Numbered from the stretch's first letter, positions 1 through 7,189 are shown. The stretch is DNA of 26,497 bases from Flavobacterium sp. UBA7680 (GCF_002482975.1 NZ_DLHA01000023.1:62072-88568), one strand, 5' to 3'. Notes: generated by a model from the letters alone, not told the origin. Program-made: numbers and translations.

Positions 1-1247
1 ATTAATCCATCAATTCCTTCTTCTAATTCTACGAAAATACCAAAGTTTGTAAAGTTTCTAACGATACCTGTATGTTTAGAACCTACTGGGTATTTAGAAG
101 TAATGTCAGTCCATGGATCTTGAGTCAATTGTTTGATACCTAATGACATTTTACGGTCATCTCTATCTAAAGTTAAGATAACAGCTTCAACAACATCTCC
201 AACTTTCACGAAGTCCTGAGCAGAACGTAAGTGAGTTGACCATGACATTTCAGAAACGTGGATTAAACCTTCAACACCTTCAGCAACTTCAATAAATGCA
301 CCGTAATCAGCGATTACAACTACTTTACCTTTTACTTTATCACCAATTGTTAAATTAGCATCTAAAGCATCCCATGGGTGAGCGTTTAATTGTTTCAATC
401 CTAATTGAATTCTTGTTTTCTCATCATCGAAATCAAGGATTACAACGTTTAATTTTTGGTCTAATTCAAGAACTTCACTTGGGTGGTTGATTCTACTCCA
501 AGAAAGGTCAGTAATGTGAATTAATCCGTCAACACCACCTAAATCAATGAACACACCATAAGAAGTAATGTTTTTAACAACACCTTCTAATACTTGTCCT
601 TTTTGTAATTGACCGATGATTTCTTTTTTCTGTACTTCGATATCAGCTTCGATAAGCGCTTTATGAGATACAACAACGTTTTTGAATTCGTGGTTAATTT
701 TTACCACTTTGAATTCCATCATTTTGTTTACATATACATCGTAGTCTCTAATTGGCTTAACGTCAATTTGAGAACCAGGTAAGAAAGCTTCGATACCAAA
801 AACGTCAACGATCATACCACCTTTAGTTCTGCATTTTACAAAACCATTAACGATTTCACCTGTTTCGTTTGCTGCGATAACTCTATCCCATGATTTAATA
901 GTACGAGCTTTTCTGTGAGATAATACTAATTGACCTGTTTTATCCTCACGGATGTCGATTAATACTTCTACTTTGTCACCCACTTTTAAGTTTGGGTTGT
1001 AACGGAATTCGTTTAAAGAAATAACACCTTCCGATTTTGCGTTGATATCAACGATAACGTCTCTATCTGTAATTCTTACAACTACACCTTCAACTACTTC
1101 TTCTTGATCTGTAGCGATGAAAGTTTTAGATACTAGTTCTTCGAATTCTTGTAAGTTTTTCTCGTCAACAGCATCAATTCCTTCTTGGAAGTTATGCCAG
1201 TTAAAATTCGCTAAAAACTCTTCTTGTGTTTTTGTTTGTTCAGACAT
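1..1247 (-). CDS. rpsA: 30S ribosomal protein S1 (5' part; 3' end beyond the window)
   Basis: Ribosomal protein S1 binds mRNA on the 30S subunit and helps load it for translation. My own reading of the minus strand gives an open frame from an ATG at 1247, starting MSEQTKTQEEFLANF, with no stop before the left edge (about 415 residues seen). Successive S1 (OB-fold) repeats are visible: one beginning VVEGVVVRITDRDVIVDI, a second with GGMIVDVFGIEAFLPGSQ, a third with SYGVFIDLGGVDGLIHITDL, a fourth with DYGAFIEVAEGVEGLIHVSE, and a fifth entering at the edge with NFGIFVELEEGIDGL. The GVDGLIH-type motifs are diagnostic of S1. The missing part should hold the remaining C-terminal repeat(s). There is no Shine-Dalgarno sequence before the ATG; the bases just upstream are U-rich in the mRNA. 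Identity is very secure; only the C-terminus is unseen. Confidence 0.97.
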   Translation of the reverse strand, partial: MSEQTKTQEEFLANFNWHNFQEGIDAVDEKNLQEFEELVSKTFIATDQEEVVEGVVVRITDRDVIVDINAKSEGVISLNEFRYNPNLKVGDKVEVLIDIREDKTGQLVLSHRKARTIKSWDRVIAANETGEIVNGFVKCRTKGGMIVDVFGIEAFLPGSQIDVKPIRDYDVYVNKMMEFKVVKINHEFKNVVVSHKALIEADIEVQKKEIIGQLQKGQVLEGVVKNITSYGVFIDLGGVDGLIHITDLSWSRINHPSEVLELDQKLNVVILDFDDEKTRIQLGLKQLNAHPWDALDANLTIGDKVKGKVVVIADYGAFIEVAEGVEGLIHVSEMSWSTHLRSAQDFVKVGDVVEAVILTLDRDDRKMSLGIKQLTQDPWTDITSKYPVGSKHTGIVRNFTNFGIFVELEEGIDGL

Positions 1248-1366
1248 GCTGATAAAAAAATTTGTATTCTGTTTTTCTCGAGTTTCATAAAGCAGTAGAA
1301 AATACAGAAGTTGTTTTACATAAATGGTTGATACCTAAAGGAAACTCTTCTTCGCCAAAAGGACTG

Positions 1367-1396
1367 CAAAATTACTACAAATATTTGTACTTACAA
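1367..1396 (-). promoter_or_regulatory. Candidate rpsA promoter, Bacteroidota -33/-7 type
   Basis: On the minus strand TAATTTTG (1374 to 1367) exactly fits the Flavobacterium -7 consensus TAnnTTTG, and a TTG (1396 to 1394) lies 19 nt upstream, the usual spacing to the -33 element. Transcription would start near 1360, giving a leader of about 110 nt before the rpsA ATG at 1247. A long leader is plausible for a ribosomal protein gene under autogenous control, but no specific fold was identified. The call rests on consensus and spacing only. Confidence 0.6.
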
Positions 1397-1460
1397 AATA
1401 ATTCCAGATGATTATCAGTCAATTGTTCAGGAGCAGAACATTTTAAGCTTTTCAAGACCA

Positions 1461-1548
1461 AAAGTCCCGCTTTCGCTCTTATCTTTTTCTGTCTAAAGGA
1501 GCCAGAAAAAGGATAACCGCTCTATCGGGGCTAAATGAGACGTTTAGC
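1461..1548. repeat. Structured intergenic element, possible flavobacterial dispersed repeat or structured RNA
   Basis: This stretch holds nested inverted repeats. Outer arms are 1463-1469 (AGTCCCG) and 1526-1532 (CGGGGCT). Inner arms are 1479-1491 (TTATCTTTTTCTG) and 1503-1516 (CAGAAAAAGGATAA), which pair with one bulge. A further hairpin, GCTAAA (1530-1535) with TTTAGC (1543-1548), shares three bases with the outer stem, so the two cannot form together. It is much more GC-rich than the DNA around it. From memory it resembles a repeat that recurs between genes across Flavobacteria, and it might match a catalogued RNA motif such as Flavo-1; that link is unverified. It lies upstream of the rpsA promoter and downstream of the gene at 1709-2971, so it could sit in that gene's 3' untranslated region. 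No coding potential was seen. Confidence 0.5.
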
Positions 1549-1564
1549 AACTTTTAAGATCTTT

Positions 1565-1632
1565 TTGTCAAGCTGAGCGAAGTCGAAGCCTTTATCGATA
1601 ACAATGGGCTTCGACTTCGCTCAGCCTGACAA
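1565..1632. repeat. Long palindromic GTCGAAGCC-type intergenic repeat
   Basis: Two 26-nt arms, 1565-1590 and 1607-1632, are reverse complements with a single mismatch, around a 16-nt spacer. The arm carries GCTGAGCGAAGTCGAAGCC, a core that I recall as a widespread dispersed repeat in Bacteroidota and some other phyla; the recollection is unchecked here. In RNA it would form a very stable hairpin on either strand. It has no U-tract and is not a standard terminator, though it may block transcription or protect a 3' end. Confidence 0.7.
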
Positions 1633-1648
1633 TCGTTTTCACAACAAC

Positions 1649-1681
1649 AAACCCGACAGGTTTTTAAAACCTGTCGGGTTT
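1649..1681. repeat. CCCGACAGG palindrome, copy 1
   Basis: This is a perfect inverted repeat with arms AAACCCGACAGG and CCTGTCGGGTTT joined by a short A/T centre. It lies 28 bp past the stop codon of the minus-strand gene at 1709 and could end its transcription, although the tract after the stem on the minus strand is only moderately T-rich. The same palindrome occurs at 3038-3070, also just beyond the 3' end of a minus-strand gene, and the similarity continues for about 20 bp toward each gene. Confidence 0.75.
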
Positions 1682-1708
1682 ACTATACGCAATTATCTTC
1701 CTAAAAGT

Positions 1709-2971
1709 TTAAAACTTTGATAAAGGTTTCTCTAAATCAAGTTCAAACAACTTCGGATTTTCGAACTTACCTTCATCGAGTTGAAAATTCTTATCATAAA
1801 ATTTCCAGGGTGAATTTGCAAAAAAATACAATTTATCATGAACTAAAGCCGCTAAAGCGGGCTCATTGAACTCTTCCCTATTATTATCTAAAATTGTAAA
1901 ATCGATTATTTTAGTTTCAGAATCATTTAGTTTGTAACGCATAATTCTAATGGGCACTACTCCATTTTCAATTGCAATTAATGAATTTTTATAATAAACC
2001 AATCCATCAATTCCTTTTTTAGAAACCTCATTCGGAAATTCCAGCCAATGTTCTTTTTTACTTTTTATGTCAACTACACAAATTCCTTTTAAATAATCGG
2101 CGATAAACAATTTCGATTCGTTTTTATTGAATGTAATTCCCTGCAAATTAAAAGCTTTATTTCTTAAATCCTTCCATAAAATCAAATTATCATTTTCAAT
2201 TTTATAAATAATCGGTTCAGCACTATCTGAAATAAAAACATCATTATTTTTTGCTACAGCAATATCTCCAAAAACATGATTTCCTTCAATAGTATATCGC
2301 TTAATCAGTTTTTTAGAGGAAATTTCGATTTTTAAAATTTCACTTTTTCCATCCAGTTCTTTTGCAAAACCATTCATTTCAGGAATTGCAGAACAAACGA
2401 CCCAAAGATATTTTTGATCATGATCTGCTTTTAAAGCAAAAACCGAATACAAACAATCAGTAAACCAATCGGAGCATTTACCCGACGAATCAAAAGAAAC
2501 GATCTTTTTATTTCGAATACTTGATGACAGCCAAAGTTTTTGTTTCTCTAAATAAAATAGTCCTTCCGGATGAAGATCCTTCTCTGAAAGGCGAAGTTTC
2601 TCTACAGAATTTTTAATTGTTTTAGATTGAGAAACTTTCAACTGTAATAATTCCTTAAAACCATTATCATTTTTAATAGATTCAAAATCAGAATCATCTT
2701 CAAAAGCAACTGTATTATTGGCCAGAACCATTCTTTTTAAAACTAATAAAGCTTCTTCTTTTTTGCCATTTAAAGTATAAGCCGATGCCAAATTATAAGT
2801 AAAAGTAGGATGTGCCGGCCTAATACTATCCAATTGTTTAGCCAATTTTAAAAACTGAACATAATCTTTGCTTTTATAAGCTTCTACACTTTTCTCATAC
2901 AATGCTTTTGTTTGAGAAAATCCAAAAGTGCCAATTAAAAGCAAAATAAATAATTTTAGTTTCAGCATCAT
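1709..2971 (-). CDS. Exported protein with N-terminal TPR-like segment and SMP-30/NHL-like beta-propeller
   Basis: The 420-residue product starts with a signal peptide (MMLKLKLFILLLIGTFGFSQ, cleavage expected near residue 20). Residues about 20-100 look like TPR helices, with alternating motifs such as KALYEKSVEAYKSKDYVQFL and NLASAYTLNGKKEEALLVL. The rest, about 120-410, is beta-rich with repeated blade-like strands and a run resembling SMP-30/gluconolactonase or NHL propellers (HPEGLFYLEKQKLWLSSS, LQGITFNKNESKLFIADY, GIDGLVYYKNSLIAIENG). It is probably periplasmic or outer-membrane associated. I cannot assign a substrate or confirm the metal ligands of a lactonase, so a binding role is as likely as an enzymatic one. 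Two ATG codons in a row open the frame; either may be used. It seems to be a single-gene unit, bounded by CCCGACAGG hairpins on both sides. Confidence 0.8.
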   Translation of the reverse strand: MMLKLKLFILLLIGTFGFSQTKALYEKSVEAYKSKDYVQFLKLAKQLDSIRPAHPTFTYNLASAYTLNGKKEEALLVLKRMVLANNTVAFEDDSDFESIKNDNGFKELLQLKVSQSKTIKNSVEKLRLSEKDLHPEGLFYLEKQKLWLSSSIRNKKIVSFDSSGKCSDWFTDCLYSVFALKADHDQKYLWVVCSAIPEMNGFAKELDGKSEILKIEISSKKLIKRYTIEGNHVFGDIAVAKNNDVFISDSAEPIIYKIENDNLILWKDLRNKAFNLQGITFNKNESKLFIADYLKGICVVDIKSKKEHWLEFPNEVSKKGIDGLVYYKNSLIAIENGVVPIRIMRYKLNDSETKIIDFTILDNNREEFNEPALAALVHDKLYFFANSPWKFYDKNFQLDEGKFENPKLFELDLEKPLSKF

Positions 2972-3037
2972 TAAAGTCTTAAAAATGAATTACTAAGTTA
3001 TTGCTTTTATTTTAATAGCAATACTTTTAAAAGTAAG

Positions 3038-3070
3038 AAACCCGACAGGTTTTTAAAACCTGTCGGGTTT
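3038..3070. repeat. CCCGACAGG palindrome, copy 2
   Basis: This is a second copy of the palindrome at 1649-1681, with the same arms and centre. It lies 28 bp beyond the stop of the YcxB-like gene, the same distance as copy 1 from its gene. On the minus strand the stem is followed by TTTCTTACTTTT, so it may work as a weak terminator. Confidence 0.75.
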
Positions 3071-3098
3071 GCTGTACGTAATCATCTTTGTCAAAGGT

Positions 3099-3638
3099 TT
3101 AATCGTTTTTCTCTTTAGTTTCAAACTTTGCTTTCACAAAAGATATTATTTTCTCAAAATTTTCTGAACCAACTTCTATTTCGCCTAAAATAAAAGGTTG
3201 GTAATTTTTAGTTATCAGGATCAAATTATTTTCTCTGACAATATAGTGCATCAATTCTGACCATTGAATAAGATTGAAATGATCTCCAGAAGTTGTTATT
3301 AATGCATTTTCTGTAAATTCCAAATTCATGTATTTTAAATAATGAAAATCATTAATTTCCTTTACCTTAACATCTTCCATTCTTTTATAAAAAGATCTTA
3401 TTTTGAAGTAATAATAGATAAAAGGTAAGAGATTGGACAGCCCAAAAAACACAAAACCGTAACCAATTCCAAATATATTAGGTCTCTTGTAAATTAAGGC
3501 AATTCCAATAATGATTAAAACTAAACCAAGATATTGTGAATTTTTATAATAATCTTTTTTCTTTTTCCAATTGAGATCAAACAATAAATCCATTTGTTTA
3601 TTGTAAATATCTTTATCAAACTCTAACTCAAATTTCAT
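3099..3638 (-). CDS. YcxB-like membrane protein
   Basis: This is a 179-residue protein of the YcxB-like type: a short cytoplasmic N-terminus, two membrane helices close together (about residues 36-50 and 55-77), and a C-terminal beta-rich domain. The C-terminal part shows the family pattern, a strand with LEFTENALITTSGD, then the tryptophan motif LIQWSELMHYIVRENN, then LILITKNYQPFILG. The function of this family is not established. The ATG at 3638 is the natural start because the N-terminal beta segment (MKFELEFDKDIY) follows directly. It has its own terminator-like repeat downstream and is separated from the gene upstream by a terminator at 3658-3691, so it is probably transcribed alone. Confidence 0.75.
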   Translation of the reverse strand: MKFELEFDKDIYNKQMDLLFDLNWKKKKDYYKNSQYLGLVLIIIGIALIYKRPNIFGIGYGFVFFGLSNLLPFIYYYFKIRSFYKRMEDVKVKEINDFHYLKYMNLEFTENALITTSGDHFNLIQWSELMHYIVRENNLILITKNYQPFILGEIEVGSENFEKIISFVKAKFETKEKND

Positions 3639-3657
3639 AAATTTTAAATCATTGGTT

Positions 3658-3691
3658 AAAAAAACAAACCCAACAAAATCTGCTGGGTTTG
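3658..3691 (-). terminator. Rho-independent terminator of the nucleoside symporter gene
   Basis: The arms CAAACCCAACA (3665-3675) and TGCTGGGTTTG (3681-3691) pair with one mismatch around a 5-nt loop. Read on the minus strand the stem is followed by seven U residues (3664 to 3658). It lies 15 bp beyond the stop codon of the gene at 3706. Confidence 0.85.
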
Positions 3692-3705
3692 ATATAATAT
3701 TTTAT

Positions 3706-5082
3706 TTAATGACTCAAATTCTCAATTTCCTTTGGATCATGTTTATGTTTAAACAATAATGCAAAAGCAATTGCAATAACCAAAGCATATAAAGCAAAAG
3801 ACAACCAGATAGTATGCCAGTCTTTCATTAAAATTGGATTTGAAAAAGCGCCTTCTGCAGAAATAGAATTTCCTTGACTTTTTACAAATGCAGCCATTTT
3901 TTCATTTGATGCATCTGTTTGTAAAAATCCAGCTAATTCTGTAGTCGTATTAAATGATTTAGTAAAGAAACGATCAATTGCCCAGCCAGAAGTCAAACTT
4001 CCTAAAACTGCTCCTACACCGTTAGTCATCATCATGAACAATCCTTGTGCAGACGAACGAATTTTAGAATCAGTATTGCTTTCTACGAATAATGAACCCG
4101 AAATATTAAAGAAATCAAATGCCATTCCGTATACAATACAAGAAAGGATAATCATCCATAAACCATTTACAGGATCACCAAAAGCAAATAATCCGAAACG
4201 TAAAACCCAAGCCAGCATACTAATAAGCATAACTTGTTTGATTCCGAAACGTCTTAAGAAAAACGGAATCGCCAAAATAAACAACGTTTCAGAAACCTGA
4301 GAAATCGACATAATAATAGTCGAATATTTAATTACGAAAGAATCCGCATATTTTGGAAAATGTTTAAACTCATCCAAAAATACATCTCCATAAGCATTTG
4401 TTAACTGAAGTGCTCCTCCTAAAAACATAGAAAAAACAAAGAACAAAGCCATTTTATAGTTTCCAAATAATTTAAAAGACTCTAAACCTAAAGTTTCTGT
4501 CCAGGTAGCATTTTCTTTAATTAAACGCTGCGGCTCACATTTAGGCAGTGTAAAAGCATAAATTCCAAGAATTAAAGCACCAATTCCAGCAATATAAAAC
4601 TGATATTCTGTCGCTTTACTTCCACTTAAATTCGTAATCCACATCGCAACAATAAAACCGATAGTTCCCCAAACACGAATTGGCGGAAAATCTTTTACGA
4701 TATTTTTATTATTTAATTTTAATGAAGTATAAGAAATAGAGTTACTTAACGCAATTGTTGGCATATAACAACACATTGCTAAAAGCATAACCAAAATAAA
4801 ATTATCTGGGGTCGTAACCTGTGCAATTCCAAATAAAACGACTGCATAAACAATATGTAAAATTCCATAAAGTTTTTCAGCGTTTACCCATCTGTCGGCA
4901 ATAATTCCGGTTAATGTAGGCATGAATAAAGAAGCAATTCCCATGGTTCCAAATACTAAACCAAATTGAGTTCCTTCCCAATTTTTGGTTCCAAACCAAT
5001 AATTTCCAATTGTAATAAGCCAGGCTCCCCAAACAAAAAATTGAAGAAAGCTCATTAAGATTAACCTGTTTTTAATTCCCAT
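3706..5082 (-). CDS. MFS nucleoside:H+ symporter (NupG/XapB family)
   Basis: This 458-residue integral membrane protein should span the inner membrane 12 times. The N-terminus (MGIKNRLILMSFLQFFVWGAW) and the segment GTMGIASLFMPTLTGIIADRW match the start of the nucleoside:H+ symporter family (Nuc_H_symport, NupG/XapB), as does the loop RVWGTIGFIVAMWITN. Such carriers bring in nucleosides with protons. The gene lies 69 bp downstream of cmk on the same strand, which fits a role in nucleotide salvage, but it has a candidate promoter of its own at 5118-5147 and a strong terminator at 3658-3691. The family is well supported; the exact substrate is not, since xanthosine or another nucleoside is possible. 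Confidence 0.88.
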   Translation of the reverse strand: MGIKNRLILMSFLQFFVWGAWLITIGNYWFGTKNWEGTQFGLVFGTMGIASLFMPTLTGIIADRWVNAEKLYGILHIVYAVVLFGIAQVTTPDNFILVMLLAMCCYMPTIALSNSISYTSLKLNNKNIVKDFPPIRVWGTIGFIVAMWITNLSGSKATEYQFYIAGIGALILGIYAFTLPKCEPQRLIKENATWTETLGLESFKLFGNYKMALFFVFSMFLGGALQLTNAYGDVFLDEFKHFPKYADSFVIKYSTIIMSISQVSETLFILAIPFFLRRFGIKQVMLISMLAWVLRFGLFAFGDPVNGLWMIILSCIVYGMAFDFFNISGSLFVESNTDSKIRSSAQGLFMMMTNGVGAVLGSLTSGWAIDRFFTKSFNTTTELAGFLQTDASNEKMAAFVKSQGNSISAEGAFSNPILMKDWHTIWLSFALYALVIAIAFALLFKHKHDPKEIENLSH

Positions 5083-5117
5083 ATAATGAAATTGTCTTTT
5101 TAGTAAAAATGAAGTCG

Positions 5118-5147
5118 TAAAACTACCATTTAAAATAATATCTACAA
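5118..5147 (-). promoter_or_regulatory. Candidate promoter of the nucleoside symporter gene
   Basis: Minus-strand TAGTTTTA (5125 to 5118) matches seven of the eight positions of TAnnTTTG when n is counted as any base, and TTG (5147 to 5145) lies 19 nt upstream. The leader would be about 30 nt. It would let the transporter be expressed separately from cmk. Confidence 0.45.
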
Positions 5148-5151
5148 AAAA

Positions 5152-5844
5152 TTAATCTATTTTAACAACATCATTTACTAATTCTAAAACAGCTGCAAAT
5201 TGTTCTTCTTTATTTAAGTAAGAATTATCGATCTCAATCGCATCATCTGCAATTACAAGAGGAGAATCTTCGCGGTGTGTATCTATATAATCTCTCTCCA
5301 TGACATTCTTTAAAACATCTTCATAAGAGACATTATCGCCTTTTTGCTGCAATTCATCAAAACGTCTTTGCGCGCGGGTTTCGGCGCTGGCAGTCATGAA
5401 TATTTTAAGTTCGGCATTTGGAAAAACTACAGTTCCAATATCTCTGCCGTCCATTACAATTGCTTTGTTTGTGCCCATTTCCTGCTGCTGTTCCACTAAT
5501 TTGGCACGCACTTCAGAAATCTCGGCTACTTTGCTCACAAAATTAGAAACCTCAATTGTTCTAATTTGTTTTTCAACATTTTCACCATTCAAATACATTT
5601 CGGCAAAACCTAAATCAGCATTAAATCTAAACTCTAACTGAATGTTTGGCAATGCCTGAATCAAAGTTTCTTTATCAAAAAAATCAGCTCCAATAAACTT
5701 ATTCTGCATGGCAAAATAGGCCACGGCACGATACATTGCTCCTGTATCGACATATACATATTCAAGTTGTTTTGCTAATTGTTTTGCCAAAGTGCTTTTT
5801 CCTGTTGATGAAAACCCGTCGATAGCAATTGTAATTTTTTTCAA
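5152..5844 (-). CDS. cmk: (d)CMP kinase (cytidylate kinase)
   Basis: The enzyme phosphorylates CMP and dCMP to the diphosphates with ATP, in the cytoplasm. The 230-residue length is normal for the bacterial family. The P-loop GFSSTGKST spans residues 10-18; the substrate-binding segment is YVDTGAMYRAVAYFA, and the signature MDGRDIGTVVFPNAELKIF followed by ETRAQRR is typical of Cmk. The start is TTG at 5844: the in-frame sequence upstream has no ATG before a stop at 5865-5863, and the P-loop begins nine codons in, so no later start is possible. The gene follows the L,D-transpeptidase-like gene by 33 bp and is probably cotranscribed with it. cmk next to porQ is, as I recall, a recurring arrangement in Bacteroidota. 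Confidence 0.96.
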   Translation of the reverse strand: MKKITIAIDGFSSTGKSTLAKQLAKQLEYVYVDTGAMYRAVAYFAMQNKFIGADFFDKETLIQALPNIQLEFRFNADLGFAEMYLNGENVEKQIRTIEVSNFVSKVAEISEVRAKLVEQQQEMGTNKAIVMDGRDIGTVVFPNAELKIFMTASAETRAQRRFDELQQKGDNVSYEDVLKNVMERDYIDTHREDSPLVIADDAIEIDNSYLNKEEQFAAVLELVNDVVKID

Positions 5845-5877
5845 TTTTTTATGTTTTAATTTTTATTCTCTAAATCT

Positions 5878-6477
5878 TTAATAATAAATACTCAACAAAA
5901 TATTAGATTGTGAAGCATCTATTCTTTTAGCAATTCTTTCAAAATATTTTTTATTGACCATAGGACAGCCATAACTATTGCAAATGTAACCATCTTTCTC
6001 TTTATATGGAACATCGTAATAATAATGAAAGACAATATCTCTGTTAAATGCATTACTATTAGTTTTGTCTAAACCATACAGTTTATAGGCTTTCCCAAAT
6101 TTTCCGTAATAATAATTCCCGATATAATAAGTTCCTAATGAAGTACTAAGCGAATTCTCTACATTACTAAATTTAAGTTTTCCTTTAATGCCAGTTTCAG
6201 AACCTGAACCATGTGCAACTATACCTTTATCAATAATTTTATCTGCCTTTAAATCATAAACAAAAAAGCGATTTTTTTCAGAAGGTATTTTCATATCAAT
6301 CAAAAAAGCAATGTCCTTATTGTACTTGGAATCACTTTTAATAATCTTTTTTACCTTCTCAAGATGAGAATCAATTCTGCTAATTACATTAGGCTCAATA
6401 TTTTTCTCTTTCCAAATAAGTTTATAGCCTACAAAAGCTATCAGAATGAAAAGCAAAACTATGACTATCTTTTTCAT
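5878..6477 (-). CDS. L,D-transpeptidase catalytic domain-like protein, copy 1 (variant motif)
   Basis: This 199-residue protein has an N-terminal hydrophobic segment (residues 3-20, MKKIVIVLLFILIAFVGYK) that acts as a signal or anchor, then a domain of the YkuD_2 / murein L,D-transpeptidase-like family. Family hallmarks are KNRFFVYDL, GIVAHGSGSETG and a C-terminal SxGCP motif with His151, Ser168, Gly170 and Cys171 as the expected catalytic-site residues. Enzymes of this class form or exchange 3-3 cross-links in peptidoglycan, though this subfamily is little studied. The catalytic motif reads NSYGCP where copy 2 has RSKGCP, so the usual arginine is replaced by asparagine, and the histidine segment reads FHYYYDVP rather than LHSYSAVP. 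It may be specialised or weakly active. It lies between a terminator and cmk; it has no clear promoter of its own. Confidence 0.8.
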   Translation of the reverse strand: MKKIVIVLLFILIAFVGYKLIWKEKNIEPNVISRIDSHLEKVKKIIKSDSKYNKDIAFLIDMKIPSEKNRFFVYDLKADKIIDKGIVAHGSGSETGIKGKLKFSNVENSLSTSLGTYYIGNYYYGKFGKAYKLYGLDKTNSNAFNRDIVFHYYYDVPYKEKDGYICNSYGCPMVNKKYFERIAKRIDASQSNILLSIYY

Positions 6478-6492
6478 TAAAAATCAATAAAA

Positions 6493-6540
6493 AACCTTTT
6501 ACGACCGTAAATATAAATTTGTTTACGATTATAAAAGGTT
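6493..6540 (-). terminator. Terminator hairpin between the two L,D-transpeptidase-like genes
   Basis: The arms AACCTTTTA (6493-6501) and TAAAAGGTT (6532-6540) are perfect complements, with an inner CGTAAA/TTTACG pair inside. On the minus strand the stem runs into GGTTTTTTATTG. It would end the porQ plus copy-2 transcript before copy 1. It is only 16 bp upstream of the copy-1 ATG, so incomplete termination could supply copy 1 and cmk. Confidence 0.7.
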
Positions 6541-6581
6541 ATATAACTTTAAATTTTCTTACTATTTAATCAAATGGAATT

Positions 6582-7184
6582 TTAATAATAAATATCTAAA
6601 AGAATATTCGACTTAGAACTATCAATTATCTTTTCTATACGTTTAAAAAATTGTTCGCTAACCATTGGGCAGCCTTTACTGCGGCTGATGTAATAGTTTT
6701 GTTCTTCAGCAGGAACCGCAGAATAAGAGTGTAATACTATGGCTCTTTTTAAAGCATTATCATTAGATTCATCTAAACCCATTAATCGATATGCTTTCCC
6801 GAAAATACCTTTGTAATTTTTACCTATTGCATATCTGCCAAGCGCTGTGCAATTTGAATTGGGTTCATTACTAAACTTAAGCATTCCGTTAATACCGGTT
6901 TCAGAGCCAGAACCGTGTGCTACAAGACCTTGGTCTATGATTTCATTTTTCTCTAAATCGTAAACAAAAAAACGATTTTTTCCAGAAGGTACTTTCATAT
7001 CAACCAAAAATGCAATTTTAGTATTGTACTTATGATCGATTTTCATCATGTCTCTAATTTCATCTACCCTGTTGTTAATTCTTTCGATTTCAACACTAGT
7101 AATAGAAGCTTCTTCTTTGAAGTAGTGTTTTGATCCCGTAAAAACACCTACAGTCATAAACAAAAATAAACTGAATAATTTCAT
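6582..7184 (-). CDS. L,D-transpeptidase catalytic domain-like protein, copy 2 (canonical motif)
   Basis: This 200-residue paralogue of the neighbouring gene belongs to the same YkuD_2-type family. The N-terminal hydrophobic stretch (MKLFSLFLFMTVGVFTG) is a probable signal sequence. The domain carries KNRFFVYDL, VAHGSGSETGING, His152 in IVLHSYSAVP, and RSKGCP with Ser169, Gly171 and Cys172. The two copies align end to end without large gaps and share the same last residues (NILLxIYY), so they arose by tandem duplication. The start lies 5 bp after the porQ stop, which indicates cotranscription with porQ. The likely role is peptidoglycan modification in the periplasm; the exact reaction is inferred from the family. 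Confidence 0.83.
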   Translation of the reverse strand: MKLFSLFLFMTVGVFTGSKHYFKEEASITSVEIERINNRVDEIRDMMKIDHKYNTKIAFLVDMKVPSGKNRFFVYDLEKNEIIDQGLVAHGSGSETGINGMLKFSNEPNSNCTALGRYAIGKNYKGIFGKAYRLMGLDESNDNALKRAIVLHSYSAVPAEEQNYYISRSKGCPMVSEQFFKRIEKIIDSSKSNILLDIYY

Positions 7185-7189
7185 ATAAA

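Noticed and set aside
1461..1681. Possible CRISPR array or mobile element from the dense repeats
   Set aside because: The palindromes are three different sequences, each once in this gap, without regular spacers, cas genes or transposase.
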